A stretch of 6,855 bases of DNA from Bacteroidales bacterium (lineage in GTDB: Bacteria; Bacteroidota; Bacteroidia; Bacteroidales; UBA7960): assembly GCA_007128045.1 (NCBI GenBank), contig SKYG01000118.1, forward strand, positions 1 to 6,855, given 5' to 3'. The position numbers and the translations under genes are program-made. Of this stretch, positions 5,676 to 6,855 are shown piece after piece (the stretch's first letter is position 1; every line of letters starts with the position of its first letter). The notes beneath the pieces were generated by a model that saw only the letters and a program-made list of their open reading frames with translations, had not been told where the DNA came from and made no database searches.

Positions 5676-6497
5676 ATGTGGGCAAAAATTCAGAAGGCAG
5701 CAAAAGGGATTGTGCAGTTGATAAGGAATCCTTACCTGCTTAATCATGTGTTGGATGAGGAGTTATACTGGCGTAAGCAGGTGTTGAAGCATCATGGTGC
5801 AGACCATGGGCTTCCTGTGATCGACATTGTCGAACTGTTTCCCGGGTTCACACAGACGGTGTCGCCCTATTCCTTTCTGGATGGGAGCTGCACCCCCCTG
5901 GATCTGGCGCTGCTGCGTGGGCTGGCAGAGAGGTATGCTGTGGTTAATTATCTTGAGATCGGTACATGGCGGGGCGAGAGTGTGGCCAACGTAGCGCCCC
6001 TGGTGGAGCAGGCGGTGAGCATAAACCTGTCTGATGAGGAGATGCGGGCGATGGGCAGGGGAGAGGATTATATCGGCTTACACCGGTATTTTTCTGAGGG
6101 GTTGCCGAACGTGAGGCATGTGCAAGCCAACTCACGTAGCTTTGACTTTGGTTCGTTGGAGAAACGTTTCGACATGGTGTTTATAGACGGTGATCACCAT
6201 AATGAGATGGTACGTTCGGATACGGTAAAGGTGCTCGAAGTGATCCAGGAGGAGAAGGGCATTATCGTGTGGCACGACTATGCCCGTAATCCGGAGCAGG
6301 TACGATGGAGCGTTCTGGCAGGAATTCTTGACGGCTTGCCCGAAGCCATGCGTCAGCATGTATACCATATATCCAACACCTTATGCGCGGTGTATCTGCC
6401 GCAACTACCTGACCAGGTGGTGGCAAAGGAGTTAAAGGCCAATGAGTCGCCGAAGACGTATTTTTCTGTGCAGATCACTGCGAAATCTGGTACATAA
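5676..6497 (+). CDS. Class I SAM-dependent methyltransferase (Methyltransf_24-like)
   Basis: This 273-residue soluble protein transfers a methyl group from S-adenosylmethionine to an unknown acceptor. The Rossmann-type core shows motif I as LEIGTWRGES (93-102), the acidic strand-end residues VSINLSDEE (114-122), motif FDMVFIDGDHH (165-175), and IIVWHDYARNP (196-206). The combination LEIGTxxGxS...FIDGDH...WHDY is characteristic of the Methyltransf_24 family, many members of which lie in glycan or secondary-product loci. The roughly 90-residue N-terminal region (YWRKQVLKHH, ELFPG) is not recognised and may bind the acceptor. The ATG at 5676 follows an A-rich leader with no strong ribosome site. 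It is divergent from the flippase gene across a 310-bp repeat-bearing gap and has its own promoter. Methylation of a sugar of the neighbouring glycan is plausible but is inference from position. No terminator hairpin follows. Confidence 0.85.
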   Translation: MWAKIQKAAKGIVQLIRNPYLLNHVLDEELYWRKQVLKHHGADHGLPVIDIVELFPGFTQTVSPYSFLDGSCTPLDLALLRGLAERYAVVNYLEIGTWRGESVANVAPLVEQAVSINLSDEEMRAMGRGEDYIGLHRYFSEGLPNVRHVQANSRSFDFGSLEKRFDMVFIDGDHHNEMVRSDTVKVLEVIQEEKGIIVWHDYARNPEQVRWSVLAGILDGLPEAMRQHVYHISNTLCAVYLPQLPDQVVAKELKANESPKTYFSVQITAKSGT

Positions 6498-6534
6498 TTT
6501 TTTCAGTTCGGTGCGGGCATATTCGATTTTTTTT

Positions 6535-6542
6535 TATATTTG
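6535..6542 (+). promoter_or_regulatory. Promoter -7 element for tRNA-His
   Basis: TATATTTG, followed by C, matches TAnnTTTG exactly and is preceded by a T-run. It ends 13 bases before the mature tRNA 5' end, the short leader expected for a stable RNA. TTCG at 6507-6510 is the best, weak, -33 candidate, at 24 bases' spacing. Confidence 0.65.
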
Positions 6543-6555
6543 CACTCCCAAACAT

Positions 6556-6630
6556 GGTGGATGTAGCTCAGCAGGTTAGAGCATCAGATTGTGGTTCTGA
6601 GGGTCGTGGGTTCGAGTCCCATCTTCCACC
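6556..6630 (+). tRNA. tRNA-His (anticodon GTG)
   Basis: The cloverleaf folds fully: acceptor 5' strand GTGGATG (6557-6563), D stem GCTC/GAGC, anticodon stem TCAGA/TCTGA with loop TTGTGGT, so the anticodon GTG is at 6591-6593. The five-base variable region is GGGTC, and the T arm is GTGGG-TTCGAGT-CCCAT. The 3' acceptor strand is CTTCCAC with discriminator C at 6630. The base before the stem is G (6556), opposite the discriminator C, giving the extra G-1 that defines histidine tRNA. Position 6-67 is T:T, a mismatch in the acceptor stem. The 3' CCA is not encoded. It has its own promoter and is followed by an integrase start. Confidence 0.96.
6606..6630 (+). other. Putative integration site (att) in the 3' end of tRNA-His
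   Basis: Tyrosine recombinases of genomic islands usually recombine in the T arm and 3' acceptor strand of a tRNA, restoring the gene with element-borne sequence. An integrase start lies 141 bases downstream in the same orientation, so this stretch is the likely core. The matching direct repeat at the other end of the element is outside the window, so the exact limits are unknown. Confidence 0.4.
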
Positions 6631-6669
6631 CAAGAAAGCCGTAAAAGGCTAATAAACAATAAGTTAAAA

Positions 6670-6708
6670 AGAATTGTTTGTTTAACAGACAAAAAAACAG
6701 ACAATTTT
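6670..6708. repeat. Repeats between tRNA and integrase: possible arm-type sites
   Basis: AACAGACAA occurs at 6684-6692 and 6696-6704, a 12-base period. Also AATTGTTTG (6672-6680) pairs with CAGACAATT (6698-6706) at eight of nine positions plus one G:T. Repeated short sites next to an integrase gene are often its arm-binding sites; here that is only a suggestion. Nearby, AGCC-GTAAAA-GGCT (6637-6650) is a weak hairpin with no T-run. Confidence 0.4.
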
Positions 6709-6735
6709 AACATTTTGAGTGACATCGGAAGTTGC

Positions 6736-6756
6736 TGATTGGCCTGGTATCAATCA
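6736..6756. repeat. Inverted repeat immediately upstream of the integrase start
   Basis: TGATTG (6736-6741) and CAATCA (6751-6756) are perfect complements around nine bases, ending 15 bases before the ATG. It could be an operator or a leader hairpin controlling the integrase. No TAnnTTTG promoter was found in the 141-bp gap. Confidence 0.4.
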
Positions 6757-6771
6757 TTAAAAAATCCGCAA

Positions 6772-6855
6772 ATGTCACGACAAAAACTACTTATCCTCCC
6801 CAGGCTGCACGCCTATGATGGGGACTTGGCAAAACAATGGTTTGTGTTTTATTCT
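6772..6855 (+). CDS. Tyrosine recombinase/integrase, N-terminal fragment (runs off the window)
   Basis: Only the first 28 codons are inside the window; the frame stays open to the edge. The protein begins MSRQKLLILP and continues RLHAYDGDLAKQWFVFYS. The pattern of a short basic start, then GDL-KQWFVFYS, resembles the N-terminal strand of Bacteroidota phage-type integrases, in which an arm-binding domain opens with a phrase like GDLxKxWxVxYS before a RNPxTGK-like stretch. The catalytic R-H-R-Y residues would lie far outside. The ATG at 6772 is preferred; the frame extends upstream only to a TTG at 6739, after a stop at 6736. Position beside a tRNA gene, same direction, supports the call strongly. 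With only 28 residues, another product is possible. Confidence 0.7.
   Translation, partial: MSRQKLLILPRLHAYDGDLAKQWFVFYS

Noticed and set aside
6637..6650. AGCC-GTAAAA-GGCT as the tRNA terminator
   Set aside because: Only four base pairs and no following T-run; it is mentioned only as a weak hairpin.

Overview
The window looks like chromosomal DNA from a member of the Bacteroidota. Three places carry the TAnnTTTG -7 promoter element typical of that phylum (77-84, 5570-5577, 6535-6542). Recognisable Shine-Dalgarno sites are weak or misplaced, start regions are A/T-rich, and intergenic gaps hold short palindromic repeats of the REP-like kind common in environmental Bacteroidota. Genus cannot be told from the sequence alone.

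Layout, left to right: (1) 112-666 (+) encodes an exported thioredoxin-fold protein with a CGWC active site. (2) 667-858 is a non-coding, repeat-packed gap between convergent genes. (3) 859-5365 (-) is a short surface-polysaccharide block. In transcription order it holds a Wzx-type flippase (3998-5365), a GT4 glycosyltransferase (2660-3919) and an asparagine-synthase-like amidotransferase that lacks the N-terminal catalytic cysteine (859-2511). (4) 5366-5675 is a 310-bp divergent gap with more repeats, a good promoter and a strong stem-loop. (5) 5676-6497 (+) encodes a class I SAM-dependent methyltransferase of the Methyltransf_24 type. (6) 6556-6630 (+) is tRNA-His(GTG) with its own promoter. 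(7) From 6772 the start of a tyrosine-recombinase-like integrase runs off the right edge in the same orientation as the tRNA.

Taken together, the flippase, glycosyltransferase, amidotransferase-like enzyme and methyltransferase suggest a small outer-surface glycan locus: sugar transfer, possible amidation or methylation of sugars, and lipid-linked oligosaccharide export. That is inference from family membership and neighbourhood. The other main point is the right edge. A tRNA gene followed 141 bp later by an integrase start is the usual structure at the end of an integrative element, so an island or integrative conjugative element probably begins at about 6606-6630 and continues outside the window. 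No wholly new system can be demonstrated here. The most unusual items are the covarying repeat family, the stem-loop touching the methyltransferase promoter, and the tandem duplication in the glycosyltransferase linker.
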